DNA of 42,903 nt, taken from Flavobacterium sp. GTDB lineage: Bacteria; Bacteroidota; Bacteroidia; Flavobacteriales; Flavobacteriaceae. The notes under the pieces were generated by a model. The model searched no databases, had not been told where the DNA came from, and saw nothing but the letters and a program-made list of their open reading frames with translations. Location of the stretch: contig NZ_JAIXRZ010000005.1 in NCBI RefSeq assembly GCF_027484945.1, positions 1 to 42,903 on the forward strand, written 5' to 3'. Shown here in pieces: positions 9,046-17,918 of the stretch (the first letter of the stretch is position 1; each line of letters begins with the position of its first letter). The position numbers and the translations under genes were made by a program.

Positions 9046-9074
9046 CAAAAGTAACAATTTTAGTTCGAATGCAA
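9046..9074 (-). promoter_or_regulatory. Promoter of udk (TTG-18-TACTTTTG)
   Basis: The minus strand has TTG (9072-9074), an 18-bp spacer and TACTTTTG (9046-9053). This is an exact -7 box with canonical spacing for the Bacteroidota primary sigma factor. It lies 29 nt before the udk start and probably serves udk and the DivIC-like gene, and possibly mutA-scpA. Confidence 0.65.
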
Positions 9075-9109
9075 CGCTTCGAAAACCAATAAAAGTTATC
9101 GCATTTCCA

Positions 9110-9874
9110 TTAAAACCCCTCAAACACGCCCAACCCAAATAGTGCAAAATCATACTTTACAGGGTCGTGGGGGGCCAATGCTCGTAGGGCAGTGTCCAAT
9201 TCCAGAAGTGCTTTGGCATCGTTTTGTTTACGCAAAAGTAGTCCCAATTTACGTGCTACATTTCCAGAATGTACGTCAAGTGGGCAGGATAGGGCACCCA
9301 TAGGAATGTCGTTCCATAGACCAAGGTCGACCCCTTTTTTATCCTGCCGTACCATCCAACGCAGGTACATATTAATCCGTTTGGCTGCGGAATTATTTAA
9401 GGGATCTGATACATGTTTTTGGGAACGTTCCTTGTGTTCGATTGCAAAAAAAAGTTTTTTAAACGTACTAATAGCCGGTTGCATAGTGTTGGTTTCCTGG
9501 TATTTTGTAAACACAGCTTCGAGTCCGCCGTGCTCCCTATAAATATGGCGTAAACCCATTATAAAAGTTCGTAAATCAGTCGAATTAAACGTGCGGTGTA
9601 CAAATCCGTCCAATGATTCCAAATGGTGGTTCTGATGCGACATCACAAAGTCATAAGGTGAATCTCCCAGGAGTTGCATGATCCTATGGGCCGACTTAAT
9701 AATCATTTTTCGATTGCCCCATGCGATGATGGCCGTTAGAAATCCTGCAATTTCAATATCTTCTTTTTGGGTAAACAGATGCGGAATTTGAATTGGATCC
9801 GATTCGATAAAGTCGGGTCGATTATACAATTCTACTTTTTCGTTTAAAAAATCACGGAGTTCGTTGCTTGTCAT
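9110..9874 (-). CDS. TIGR02757 (DUF2400) family protein
   Basis: A 254-residue soluble protein of the TIGR02757/DUF2400 family, common in Bacteroidota and without a firmly assigned function. Characteristic pieces are FLTAIIAWGNRKMI (about 44-57), LGDSPYDFVM, MYLRWMVRQDKKGVDLGLW, the VHSGNVARKLGLL helix, and the C-terminal ALRALAPHDPVKYDFALFGL. The last two resemble a helix-hairpin-helix/GPD arrangement, so a DNA-glycosylase-like fold is a reasonable inference. Its start overlaps the end of the membrane-protein gene by 23 bp, which implies translational coupling. It is last in the operon begun by the LolD-type gene. Confidence 0.85.
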   Translation of the reverse strand: MTSNELRDFLNEKVELYNRPDFIESDPIQIPHLFTQKEDIEIAGFLTAIIAWGNRKMIIKSAHRIMQLLGDSPYDFVMSHQNHHLESLDGFVHRTFNSTDLRTFIMGLRHIYREHGGLEAVFTKYQETNTMQPAISTFKKLFFAIEHKERSQKHVSDPLNNSAAKRINMYLRWMVRQDKKGVDLGLWNDIPMGALSCPLDVHSGNVARKLGLLLRKQNDAKALLELDTALRALAPHDPVKYDFALFGLGVFEGF

Positions 9875-11561
9875 CGGTAAGGTGTTTGGAATAGAATCCG
9901 TCTTTGATATGTGCAGTCCGTTGTTGTGGAATCAAATGGAAATAGGTTTTGAAATAGTTGATTTGGTCTTTGTTAACTGTAGGTAAGGGGCCGTTGAATG
10001 TACCCCAGAAAAAAGTGGAGTTCTTCGGACTAAAGTACTCAAGATTTCCTTCGTGTTTTTTTTCAAATTCGAGCGAGTATTTTGAATTGGCATGGGGGAA
10101 AACAATATTTTCCGATTGGAACTGACTGAGTTCCATCATAAATTTATAATTGGAAAATCGATTTAAATTGACGGGCAAAAAGACAATTAAAAGTATAGGA
10201 ATGCTGCTTAAAATTAGAAGCGAATAAACCGTTCTGCGTTGATAAATCAAAACACTTACCCAAAGACATCCCAAAAAAAGTATCCCATTGAGAAAGAAAC
10301 GGTATTGGGGCGAGGTGGCAAAAAGAAGCACCATTTGAATCACCAAAATAAAGTAAATAACACGGAAGGCATTTTCTTTAATTTTAAAAATCAAAAAAGG
10401 AGTAGCAAAAAGGATAACAACCCCCATTATGTTAAACAATCCATTCAATTTTGGCAGTTGAAGCCATCGAACAAACAAGTCCCATTTGGAATAGGAATCA
10501 TAGTCTGCTGTGGTCAAGAAATAGCCATATTTTTTTAATTCTTCGTAATAAAAATGCTCAATTTCAACGGGTAACGAATAGTCAAAATAGGCACCAGAAA
10601 ACAGTTTGGATGGAAAAACAGGGACTCCACAAATGATTAAATTTTTAACAACAAAAAGTCCTAAAGTAAGCGTACACAAGAGGAATACCTTTGGGAAAAC
10701 TTGTTTTAGCGATTGATAATGGACAATAAACCAATAGATTGGGAGTAATGCCAAAGTCATCGCCGTATTTTTAATAAACAAAGTAAACAATACGAGCAGT
10801 GTGAGCTGTACAAAAGTTGCACGACTCGGATTAGAATATTCTTCGATAAACAAATAAAATATTACAAACGTAAGCACATAAACGACAATGTCGGGTGAAG
10901 GTGCACTAATGAATTGAAATAGTAAAATTCCGGTAATTGGAAACAACCCAACCACCAATGCATGACGTTTTTTGGTAGTAAAATAGTGGTTGATTTGTTG
11001 CGTGGCAAAGCCAATCCCATAGAGTAAAAACAATCCACTTAAATCGTTATAGCGGTCATATAGAAAGGAAAAATTCAACGCGCTTTGGGTTATATGCCAA
11101 CCGCTCAGTTGCCCCAAAAAAAAGTGCAAATTAATCAGCCCTTTAACCATACCATAGGCATTAAGCCATTTGATGTTTTGGATGTAATACGATTCGTTGT
11201 CAATAACATAAGGAGCAGCTGCGCATTGCGCTAAAATTAATAACGCCATTCCAAACAGGTATAGTTTTAAAAACAACGGCAAGGAAATAAATCGTTTTTT
11301 GGTTGCGTGTAAATCATCGATCCAGTCCGATTTATACCAACCCATAAAAAATAGATTGGTGAGGAATAGCACGGCGTGAAACTCCCAATGTATGCGGCCG
11401 AAAATCGACCACACAGCCGCAAAAAAAGTGACCAATGCAAAGCCTGTAGTAGTTTGAACTATGGGTAGTTTGGTCGATAAGCGAAGGATTTGGTTTCCTG
11501 CAATTCCCCAAAGGTGGATTGTCCAAGCAATATATAGCCAAGATAACAGGATGAGTACCAT
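9852..11561 (-). CDS. Polytopic membrane protein, LIC_10190-like (glycosyltransferase-type topology)
   Basis: The 569-residue product has a dozen or so hydrophobic helices through residue ~460 and a C-terminal hydrophilic domain of about 100 residues (LSQFQSENIVFPHANSKY onward). The first helix begins at residue 1 (MVLILLSWLYIAWTIHLW). DNESYYIQNIKWLNAYG near residue 118 lies in a long loop, and the overall arrangement resembles GT-C type dolichyl-phosphate-mannose-dependent transferases and the LIC_10190 membrane family. A role in surface polysaccharide or lipid glycosylation would fit but is inference. It starts 2 bp after the LolD-type gene and overlaps the TIGR02757 gene by 23 bp. Confidence 0.6.
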   Translation of the reverse strand: MVLILLSWLYIAWTIHLWGIAGNQILRLSTKLPIVQTTTGFALVTFFAAVWSIFGRIHWEFHAVLFLTNLFFMGWYKSDWIDDLHATKKRFISLPLFLKLYLFGMALLILAQCAAAPYVIDNESYYIQNIKWLNAYGMVKGLINLHFFLGQLSGWHITQSALNFSFLYDRYNDLSGLFLLYGIGFATQQINHYFTTKKRHALVVGLFPITGILLFQFISAPSPDIVVYVLTFVIFYLFIEEYSNPSRATFVQLTLLVLFTLFIKNTAMTLALLPIYWFIVHYQSLKQVFPKVFLLCTLTLGLFVVKNLIICGVPVFPSKLFSGAYFDYSLPVEIEHFYYEELKKYGYFLTTADYDSYSKWDLFVRWLQLPKLNGLFNIMGVVILFATPFLIFKIKENAFRVIYFILVIQMVLLFATSPQYRFFLNGILFLGCLWVSVLIYQRRTVYSLLILSSIPILLIVFLPVNLNRFSNYKFMMELSQFQSENIVFPHANSKYSLEFEKKHEGNLEYFSPKNSTFFWGTFNGPLPTVNKDQINYFKTYFHLIPQQRTAHIKDGFYSKHLTDDKQRTP

Positions 11562-11563
11562 TG

Positions 11564-12220
11564 TTAAGCGATTTTACCGTCGATCATCACCAATTTTCGG
11601 TCGGCTTTATTGGCCAATTCTTCATTATGGGTAACAATAACAAATGTTTGCCCATATTCATCCCGTAATTTGAAAAACAATTGGTGTAAATTTTCTGCCG
11701 CTGCCGTATCGAGATTTCCTGAAGGTTCGTCGGCAAAAATTACGGCTGGGTTATTGATTAGTGCCCGTGCAACCGCTACGCGCTGCTGCTCGCCCCCCGA
11801 TAACTCAGAAGGTTTATGATGCAATCGTTCGCTCAAACCCAAATACGTGAGGTGCTGTTTAGCTATTGTTTCGGCTTCTGTTTTTGATTTGCCTGCAATA
11901 AAAGCAGGAATACAAACATTTTCCAAGGCAGTAAATTCAGGTAAGAGTTGATGAAATTGAAAAATAAAACCCAGTTTTTGGTTGCGAAACAATGACAACT
12001 TATGATCGTTTAAATCCAAAACATTAACTCCATCAATTTGTAATGCAGTAGTTCCTTTATCGACGCGATCCAGCGTGCCTAATAGTTGAAGTAGCGTTGT
12101 TTTGCCTGCCCCTGAAGCGCCAACAATAGCAACAATTTCACCCTTTTGGATGTCCAAATCTACTCCTTTTAAAACATGAAGCTGGTCGTAATGTTTTTGA
12201 ATGTTTTTGGCCGTTATCAT
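11564..12220 (-). CDS. lolD: ABC transporter ATP-binding protein, LolD/MacB type
   Basis: A complete nucleotide-binding domain: Walker [10 protein letters not shown] (about 35-43), Q-loop [18 protein letters not shown], signature LSGGEQQR, Walker [14 protein letters not shown] and H-loop VIVTHN. The DEPSGNLDT and [10 protein letters not shown] wording matches the LolD/MacB/FtsE class, whose members power lipoprotein release to the outer membrane or other mechanotransmission jobs. No LolC/E-type permease is adjacent, so the exact partner is unknown. I chose the second ATG ([12 protein letters not shown]) because homologues I know begin there; the ATG at 12229 adds only MRP. It heads the three-gene operon ending at 9110. 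Confidence 0.85.
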   Translation of the reverse strand: MITAKNIQKHYDQLHVLKGVDLDIQKGEIVAIVGASGAGKTTLLQLLGTLDRVDKGTTALQIDGVNVLDLNDHKLSLFRNQKLGFIFQFHQLLPEFTALENVCIPAFIAGKSKTEAETIAKQHLTYLGLSERLHHKPSELSGGEQQRVAVARALINNPAVIFADEPSGNLDTAAAENLHQLFFKLRDEYGQTFVIVTHNEELANKADRKLVMIDGKIA

Positions 12221-12342
12221 AGGTCGCATTTTTTACAAAGAAACAAAGAAAAACGGGAAAATTGCAAGTTTGAAATGGCAAACTTCATTTATGTACAGCT
12301 ATTAAATATTCGTTAAAAACCACTTTTTGTTTAATTGTTATG

Positions 12343-12350
12343 TATATTTG
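12343..12350 (+). promoter_or_regulatory. -7 box (TATATTTG) of folE
   Basis: An exact TAnnTTTG match ending 18 nt before ATG 12369. The upstream TTTG at 12326-12329 is closer than canonical. The box lies downstream of an alternative in-frame ATG at 12327, which supports the later start. Confidence 0.5.
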
Positions 12351-12368
12351 TTAAACAAAAATACAATT

Positions 12369-13040
12369 ATGAGCACCGTCACAGAAAAACAACTTTTTGA
12401 AATCCTTGGTGATGACCACCAAATGACCGCTGCCGACACTCCTTTACGTCCGGATGCCTTTGCCAAAACGGATGCCGAAAAGATGACGGTAATTGAACAC
12501 CATTTTGAACAAATTATGGAGGCTTTGGGTTTAGACCTTACTGACGATAGTCTTCGCGGTACACCCCATCGGGTGGCTAAAATGTTTGTAAAAGAAATTT
12601 TTTCTGGGTTACACCCCGATAATAAGCCGAAAATCTCTGTTTTTGATAACTCGTACCATTATGACAAAATGTTGGTAGAGGCCAATATCAATTTCAATTC
12701 TACATGTGAGCATCATTTTTTGCCCATAATTGGGAAAGCCCACATTGGTTATGTTTCCAATGGAAAAGTAATCGGTTTATCCAAACTCAACCGTATTGTT
12801 GACTATTTCGCCCGCCGTCCACAAGTGCAAGAGCGCATGGTAATGCAAGTATTTAATGAACTAAAAGAGGTGTTAGATACCGACGATGTCATGGTCGTTA
12901 TGGAAGCAAAGCATTTGTGCGTTTCAAGTCGCGGAATCAAAGACGAAACTAGTTTTACTTCGACTTTACAGTATGGTGGTATTTTTGAGAAAAAAGAGTA
13001 CCGAGATGATTTCTTTCGCTTATTAGGCGAGTGTAAATAG
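12369..13040 (+). CDS. folE: GTP cyclohydrolase I
   Basis: It converts GTP to 7,8-dihydroneopterin triphosphate, the entry step to tetrahydrofolate and related pterins. With ATG 12369 the protein has 223 residues, the normal length. Zinc ligands are visible as Cys113 and His116 of STCEHHFLPIIGKAHIGY and Cys184 of HLCVSSRGI. The catalytic histidine (H115) is in the same CEHH motif, and RGTPHRVAKMF lies near 63-73. The longer frame from 12327 would start upstream of the -7 box and adds a non-conserved leader. The CIA30-domain gene follows after 30 bp. Confidence 0.95.
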   Translation: MSTVTEKQLFEILGDDHQMTAADTPLRPDAFAKTDAEKMTVIEHHFEQIMEALGLDLTDDSLRGTPHRVAKMFVKEIFSGLHPDNKPKISVFDNSYHYDKMLVEANINFNSTCEHHFLPIIGKAHIGYVSNGKVIGLSKLNRIVDYFARRPQVQERMVMQVFNELKEVLDTDDVMVVMEAKHLCVSSRGIKDETSFTSTLQYGGIFEKKEYRDDFFRLLGECK

Positions 13041-13070
13041 TTTCTATACAATCATTGACCGCTTTATATT

Positions 13071-13628
13071 ATGAAAATTAGTGCCTTTTTACTGCTATTT
13101 ACGTCTTTACTCAACCCAAGCGGAACCCATTTGGTGTTTGATTTTGGTTCATCCCCCAACAAAACAAGCGATTGGATTATGATTTCAGACCGCATAATGG
13201 GTGGTGTTACTCAATCTAAGCTTGAATACAACGATAATGCAATGAGGTTATCCGGTTCGATTTCGTTGGCGAATTATGGCGGATTTGCTTCTGTAAAAAC
13301 GAAATTTAATGCGTATGATTTATCCGGATACAAAGGGGTAAAGATACGTTTCAAAGCCACTAATCAGCAATTTGCATTTACATTAGAAGCGAGTAGAAAT
13401 TGGACGTATCCCTACTTTAAAGGCGATTTCTCAAGAAAAAAAGACAACACTTGGGAAGAGGTCGTTATTTATTTTAGCGATTTTAAAGAATATCAAATTG
13501 GGGAGCCCACGGGTGAAAAGTTACCCCAATCTACACTTAAAAACATTGTTCGTTTAGGAATTATTACCACTGAAAAAAAAGAAGGCCCTTTTTCTATTGA
13601 AGTCGATTCGATCGAATTTATAAACTAA
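13071..13628 (+). CDS. CIA30-domain exported protein
   Basis: A 185-residue protein with a short signal peptide (MKISAFLLLFTSLLN) followed by a single CIA30/NDUFAF1-like galactose-binding-type beta sandwich. Family marks are WIMISDRIMGGVTQSKLE, LANYGGFASVKTKF, YKGVKIRFKA and the C-terminal LGIITTEKKEGPFSIEVDSI. Eukaryotic members help assemble complex I; bacterial members are generally uncharacterised, and carbohydrate or protein binding is possible. It is 30 bp after folE and probably co-transcribed, with a good terminator downstream. No functional link to folate is evident. Confidence 0.8.
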   Translation: MKISAFLLLFTSLLNPSGTHLVFDFGSSPNKTSDWIMISDRIMGGVTQSKLEYNDNAMRLSGSISLANYGGFASVKTKFNAYDLSGYKGVKIRFKATNQQFAFTLEASRNWTYPYFKGDFSRKKDNTWEEVVIYFSDFKEYQIGEPTGEKLPQSTLKNIVRLGIITTEKKEGPFSIEVDSIEFIN

Positions 13629-13693
13629 TGCTTAAAGTGTAAGATTGAATTAGAGAAGCGCTAGACTCTTTTAATTTGAATCAAGAACATACC

Positions 13694-13724
13694 AATAAAG
13701 GGACTTCGGTTCCTTATTTTTTTA
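13694..13724 (+). terminator. Terminator with TTCG tetraloop after the CIA30 gene
   Basis: AATAAAGGGAC-TTCG-GTTCCTTATT is followed by a T tract on the plus strand. It overlaps the stop codon of the convergent DUF6787 gene (13714-13716). The minus-strand reading lacks a T run, so it serves the plus strand. Confidence 0.8.
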
Positions 13725-14031
13725 CGAAAAAATCGACAATAAATCCTAATTTTAAAGTGCGCAGCATATTTTTTTCAAACAACCAAAAGAATTTAAATTG
13801 CCCGAAAAGAAAGCCAAAAGAAAGCAAAATGATCTGATAAACTGGAAAGATAAGTATAACGTAAAGCATCCAATAGATCCAGCTCGCGTAAGTCGTTTTG
13901 GTAATTCCTAAAAACGCCAAAATAGGCTTCGCAACAAATGCCGATGTAGATCCGGTAAGGGCAAAAACAATGATAATGACCCCATATTGCCAGTTTGAAG
14001 TGATCGCATAACGTTCTTTAAAATTTCCCAT
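13714..14031 (-). CDS. DUF6787 family membrane protein
   Basis: A 105-residue protein with two transmembrane helices (about 16-40 and 52-80) and a conserved FGFLFGQFKFFWLFEKNML segment in between and after. It matches my memory of the DUF6787 family of flavobacteria, in which the helices flank KRW-like and QFKFFW motifs. Function unknown. It follows the DUF6146 lipoprotein gene by 20 bp, so the two are co-transcribed and may form an envelope pair. Confidence 0.8.
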   Translation of the reverse strand: MGNFKERYAITSNWQYGVIIIVFALTGSTSAFVAKPILAFLGITKTTYASWIYWMLYVILIFPVYQIILLSFGFLFGQFKFFWLFEKNMLRTLKLGFIVDFFVKK

Positions 14032-14051
14032 ACCGGTACAAAAGTAATGAA

Positions 14052-14483
14052 TTACGGACGGACATCAAAAAAACCTAATCGTTCCTTGTAGTGAAGTTGA
14101 AAATAGATGAAATAATTGTAAATCAAATAATTGACCTCATATCCGTAATGTAGGGTTGGGTCATAATTAATTTGCATTTCATACCAATTGGGGTTGAATT
14201 GTTGGGGTTGTAAAACTCTTCGGTTCCATTCTTGAACCCAAATACGATTTCTGTTTTCCAAAAATTGTTCAGAATAATACCCGCGACCGCGTGCTGTTCC
14301 ATTTAGCCAAGAATTAAATCCAGGTTCGATAATCACTACTTCATACGCGAGTGAATCATTAGCAATACGAACGGTGTCTTGCTTGCTTTCGGCAGTAAGA
14401 CGCGAGGTCGCTATAGTTTTCTTAGTGCCCGAACAAGCCCAAAACAATACTATAAAACCAACAACTATCCATCCGTTTTTCAT
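14052..14483 (-). CDS. DUF6146 family lipoprotein
   Basis: A 143-residue protein with a lipoprotein signal ending in the lipobox LFWAC (Cys17). It continues with DSLAYEVVIIEPGFNSWLNG, ARGRGYYSEQFLENRN and NYDPTLHYGYEVNYLIYNYF, the conserved core of DUF6146. It is likely anchored in the outer membrane or inner-membrane outer leaflet. Function unknown. First gene of the pair with the DUF6787 membrane protein. Confidence 0.85.
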   Translation of the reverse strand: MKNGWIVVGFIVLFWACSGTKKTIATSRLTAESKQDTVRIANDSLAYEVVIIEPGFNSWLNGTARGRGYYSEQFLENRNRIWVQEWNRRVLQPQQFNPNWYEMQINYDPTLHYGYEVNYLIYNYFIYFQLHYKERLGFFDVRP

Positions 14484-14538
14484 ATAATAAAGGTAAGCAA
14501 TTTTATTAAATCCCTTTACTTTTTAACCGATTTAACAT

Positions 14539-14563
14539 AAAAAAAGCACCTTTTTAGGTGCTT
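14539..14563 (-). terminator. Terminator of serC-serA
   Basis: Minus strand AAGCACC-TAAAAA-GGTGC followed by seven T, starting 8 nt after the serA stop. Its stem sequence nearly matches the one at 3604-3626. Confidence 0.85.
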
Positions 14564-14570
14564 AATCATT

Positions 14571-15527
14571 TTATTTTTTTTCGAAATGTCCGATAATCTG
14601 TTCTGCCAATTCGGTTCCTATTCGATCTTGTGCTTCCCTTGTCGCTGCTCCAATATGGGGTGTCAATGAAATCTTTGGATGCATCAGGATTTGAATTTCA
14701 GGTTGCGGTTCATTTTCAAACACATCCAAACCTGCAAAAGCAATTTTCTCTTGATCCAGCGCTTCAACCAATGCTACTTCATTAATTACGCCCCCTCGCG
14801 CACAATTTACGATTCCGGCTCCATCTTTCATCAGGGCTAGTTCTTCGGTATCAATTATATATTTTTCTTGCGCTGGCACATGCAGCGTTATGAAATCAGC
14901 ATGCTGAAATACATGGGCTAGAGGCTCGGTTATGATTTCAATATCCATAAATTGGCCATTAAAAAAATTGACCCGAATCGATGCTTTTTCAATATAGCTA
15001 TCGGTAGCAATGACTCGCATACCCAAACCTAATGCAATTTTTGCAACCGCTTGCCCAATTCGTCCAAACCCAATAATGCCTAAAGTTTTTCCGCGAAGCT
15101 CGGTTCCATTGGCATAGGCTTTTTTTAACCCATTAAAGTTGGAGTCACCCTCTAAAGGCATGTTTCTATTGGCATCTTGCAAAAAACGTACACCAGTAAA
15201 CAAATGAGCAAACACCAATTCGGCCACACTTTCAGTAGAAGAAGCCGGAGTATTAATTATGTGAATACCTTTGCTTCGTGCATATTCGACATCAATATTG
15301 TCCATGCCAACACCCCCACGGCCAATAACTTTGAGTCCGGGACAGGCATCGATGATGTCTTTCCGAATTTTGGTCGCACTGCGCACTAAAACTATTTCAA
15401 TTCCTTTTTCATTGATAAAATTGGCCACTTGCTCTTGTGCTACTTTGGTCGTTATAACCTCATAACCTCCTTTTTCTAAAGCTGCAATTCCACTTTTGGA
15501 AATACCGTCATTTGCTAATACTTTCAT
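14571..15527 (-). CDS. serA: D-3-phosphoglycerate dehydrogenase
   Basis: It oxidises 3-phosphoglycerate to 3-phosphohydroxypyruvate, the first step of serine synthesis. The 318-residue form from ATG 15527 (MKVLANDGISKSG) is chosen; an in-frame ATG at 15569 would add a basic, unconserved leader. The NAD-binding GFGRIG is at about 153-158. The catalytic triad residues are Arg244 (NCARGG), Glu273 (FENEPQ) and His291 (LTPHIGA). There is no C-terminal ACT domain, so it belongs to the short type without serine feedback through ACT. It lies 73 bp after serC on the same strand. Confidence 0.92.
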   Translation of the reverse strand: MKVLANDGISKSGIAALEKGGYEVITTKVAQEQVANFINEKGIEIVLVRSATKIRKDIIDACPGLKVIGRGGVGMDNIDVEYARSKGIHIINTPASSTESVAELVFAHLFTGVRFLQDANRNMPLEGDSNFNGLKKAYANGTELRGKTLGIIGFGRIGQAVAKIALGLGMRVIATDSYIEKASIRVNFFNGQFMDIEIITEPLAHVFQHADFITLHVPAQEKYIIDTEELALMKDGAGIVNCARGGVINEVALVEALDQEKIAFAGLDVFENEPQPEIQILMHPKISLTPHIGAATREAQDRIGTELAEQIIGHFEKK

Positions 15528-15600
15528 TTCTTTTCTATTTAAAGCGCTTTTTCGATTTTTTATTTTCAACCTTCTTCCTTACGCGTGGTTAGATTTTAAT

Positions 15601-16671
15601 TTACAACACACGTTCTAATTCTTGCATGGCTTGAACTAATACTTGAACGCTTTCAAGTGGAAGGGCATTGTACATCGATGCGCGATAGCCACCTACCGAA
15701 CGGTGCCCGTTTAATCCCGAAATTCCTGCCGCTTTCCATAGGGCATCAAATTGTGCTGCGTGTGTGTGGTTTTTTAATACGAAAGTTGCATTCATCACAC
15801 TTCGATCTTCTGCCTCAGCAGTGCCTACAAACAAAGGGTTTCGGTCAATTTCTTGATATAAAAGTAAGGCTTTGGCTGCATTGATTTTTTCAATAGCCGC
15901 TATACCGCCTAGCTTTTTCAACCATCTTAATGTAAGAAGGGAAGCATAAATAGGAAAAACAGCCGGAGTATTGTACATACTATCGGCTTTGATCTGCTTT
16001 TGATAATCCATCATGCTCGGCAGCGTACGACCGGTTTTACCCAATAATTCTTCCTTAATCACCACAAGGGTTGTACCGGCCGGTCCCATGTTTTTTTGCG
16101 CACCTGCATAAATAAGGGCAAATTTTGAGAAGTCAAGGGTACGCGAAAAAATATCCGAACTCATATCGCAAACCATAGGAACTTCCGTATTGGGAAAGTC
16201 TTTCATTTGCGTGCCAAAAATGGTGTTGTTACTGGTGCAATGAAAATAATTTGCATCTGAAGGCAGGGAATAATTTTTGGGTATATAATTAAAATTCCTA
16301 TCTTTTGAAGAAGCTACTACAACAGTTTCGCCAAATAATTGTGCCTCTTTAATGGCATTGGAAGCCCATGTACCGGTTTCGAGATATGCCGCTTTTCCAT
16401 CGACCTTCATAAAGTTGTATGGGATCCGCAAAAATTCCATACTCGCTCCCCCTTGAAGAAACAAAACGCGATAACCTTTGCCTTCCAAACCTAAAAGTTC
16501 AAGCACCAAAGCACGGGCTTCTTCCATTACGGCAATAAAATCCTTGCCACGGTGCGAAATCTCCAAAATCGATAATCCCGAATGGTTAAAATCCAAGATG
16601 GCTTGGGCCGATTGCTCAAATACTTCTTGTGGAAGAATACAAGGGCCCGCACTGTAATTATGTTTTTTCAT
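15601..16671 (-). CDS. serC: Phosphoserine aminotransferase
   Basis: It converts 3-phosphohydroxypyruvate plus glutamate to phosphoserine (serine, and possibly pyridoxal phosphate, synthesis). The 356 residues begin with the family opening HNYSAGPCILP. The PLP lysine is K193 in IYAGAQKNMGPAG. Phosphate-binding positions appear at FLQGGASMEF (71-80), and the ISGLNGHRSVGGYRASMYN motif is near the end. It is the first gene of the serC-serA unit. No serB lies in the window. Confidence 0.95.
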   Translation of the reverse strand: MKKHNYSAGPCILPQEVFEQSAQAILDFNHSGLSILEISHRGKDFIAVMEEARALVLELLGLEGKGYRVLFLQGGASMEFLRIPYNFMKVDGKAAYLETGTWASNAIKEAQLFGETVVVASSKDRNFNYIPKNYSLPSDANYFHCTSNNTIFGTQMKDFPNTEVPMVCDMSSDIFSRTLDFSKFALIYAGAQKNMGPAGTTLVVIKEELLGKTGRTLPSMMDYQKQIKADSMYNTPAVFPIYASLLTLRWLKKLGGIAAIEKINAAKALLLYQEIDRNPLFVGTAEAEDRSVMNATFVLKNHTHAAQFDALWKAAGISGLNGHRSVGGYRASMYNALPLESVQVLVQAMQELERVL

Positions 16672-16799
16672 ACCAAAGCGATATTATAAGTGGTGAATGA
16701 ATTGGTTTGCAAATTTCAGCAATCCCTTAAAACTATGCTAACGAACGTCCATTGATTCGTATAGAAATTATTAACAAAAACGATTTCGTTTACGTTAAC

Positions 16800-17858
16800 T
16801 TACAAAGCATTTAAAAATTCTAACGTATTCACATGATCGGCATAATCCCATAAGTCAGGTCGTTGGGTTTTTCCAAAGGGAATGCTGTTGGGTGTCAAAG
16901 CATTGGAAACAATACATTGGAGGTTTTCAGCATCGTCTTGCAATCGGTTCTGCAACGTGTTTAAGTCGCTGTAGTATTCATAAAATACCGACGAAATGGG
17001 TGATGCATAGCCGGTATCTTCTTTTATTGTCATAAAGCCATTGTCCAAAATTTTAAATAAACTCATCAAGAATACCGCTTTATTGTAGTCGTAGTTGTTG
17101 GCATATTTATCATAGTGAATGCAATCATGATAGGTATACATTGCTTCAAAAAAAGCTTCAAAATTATATCCTTCGGGAACAAAAAGTTTGGAAACGTTGC
17201 GGCAACCCAACCCAAAGTAGCGAAATATATCCTCTCCTAAAAGGATTAAGTCTTCTTTTGATTCCTGACCGTTTAAAATAGCAACCGAATTTCTATTTTT
17301 TCGAATGATTGACGGTTTGTCTTTAAAGTAATAGTCAAAATAGCGCGCGGTATTATTACTGCCTGTAGCGATTACTGCATCAAATCCGTCGAGTTTTCCT
17401 TCGGAAAAAGTTACCGCATCTTTTAAGGCCGGTTCAACACAAATTAGATACTCCATTAAAAAAGGCAATAATTTTTGATCATTGGAAGATGTTTTAATTA
17501 GGGCTTTATGACCCGATACCAATACACATAGTACATCATGAAAACCGACCAAAGGAATATTACCCGCCAAGACCAATCCAACTTTTTTAGGCGTAGTATT
17601 CAAAAATGAAGTGTTGTTTAACCATTGTGTTAAATTGGATTCGGTGAGTGCTTCCGCCCAAGACTGAAGTGCAAAGCGTATTTGATCGGGTGTAAACCAG
17701 CCGTTGTAATTTTGTGCGGTTTCAATTTGAGCAAGCATGCGATCATAGAACAAATCATTGAATAAAACGTTCGGATTTTTTGTTGGATTTTCGGAACCGA
17801 ATTGGGCTAAAAAGCGTCCTAATTGAAGGAAAGCCGATTTTTTATCGATTTGTACCAT
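16800..17858 (-). CDS. LuxC-type acyl-CoA reductase
   Basis: A 352-residue PF05893-type protein, which uses NADPH to reduce acyl-CoA or acyl-enzyme thioesters to aldehydes. It has the family's VGLVLAGNIPLVGFHDVL (93-110), nucleotide-binding ATGSNNTARYF (about 164-173) and the likely thioester cysteine C219 in FGLGCRNVSK. There are no luxD/luxE partners, so this is not a light-producing lux operon. In non-luminous Bacteroidota the substrate is not known. It is divergent from the ferredoxin gene at 17919, and the two share a 60-bp promoter region. Confidence 0.8.
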   Translation of the reverse strand: MVQIDKKSAFLQLGRFLAQFGSENPTKNPNVLFNDLFYDRMLAQIETAQNYNGWFTPDQIRFALQSWAEALTESNLTQWLNNTSFLNTTPKKVGLVLAGNIPLVGFHDVLCVLVSGHKALIKTSSNDQKLLPFLMEYLICVEPALKDAVTFSEGKLDGFDAVIATGSNNTARYFDYYFKDKPSIIRKNRNSVAILNGQESKEDLILLGEDIFRYFGLGCRNVSKLFVPEGYNFEAFFEAMYTYHDCIHYDKYANNYDYNKAVFLMSLFKILDNGFMTIKEDTGYASPISSVFYEYYSDLNTLQNRLQDDAENLQCIVSNALTPNSIPFGKTQRPDLWDYADHVNTLEFLNAL

Positions 17859-17865
17859 AGGTTAC

Positions 17866-17896
17866 TTGTGTATGAAGGGTATTGATTGTAAATTTG
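17866..17896 (+). promoter_or_regulatory. Promoter of ferredoxin gene (TTG-20-TAAATTTG)
   Basis: TTG at 17866-17868, a 20-bp spacer and an exact -7 box TAAATTTG at 17889-17896, ending 22 nt before ATG 17919. Confidence 0.6.
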
Positions 17897-17898
17897 CT

Positions 17899-17906
17899 CA
17901 AAAATA
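17899..17906 (-). promoter_or_regulatory. -7 box (TATTTTTG) of the LuxC-type gene
   Basis: An exact TAnnTTTG match on the minus strand, 40 nt before ATG 17858. A TTG 16 nt upstream (17923-17925) lies inside the first codons of the ferredoxin gene. The divergent -7 boxes are only 2 bp apart. Confidence 0.45.
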
Positions 17907-17918
17907 ACAAATTTCGCT

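Noticed and set aside
16800..17858. Bioluminescence (lux) operon
   Set aside because: Only a LuxC-type reductase is present; luxA, B, D and E are absent from the neighbourhood.
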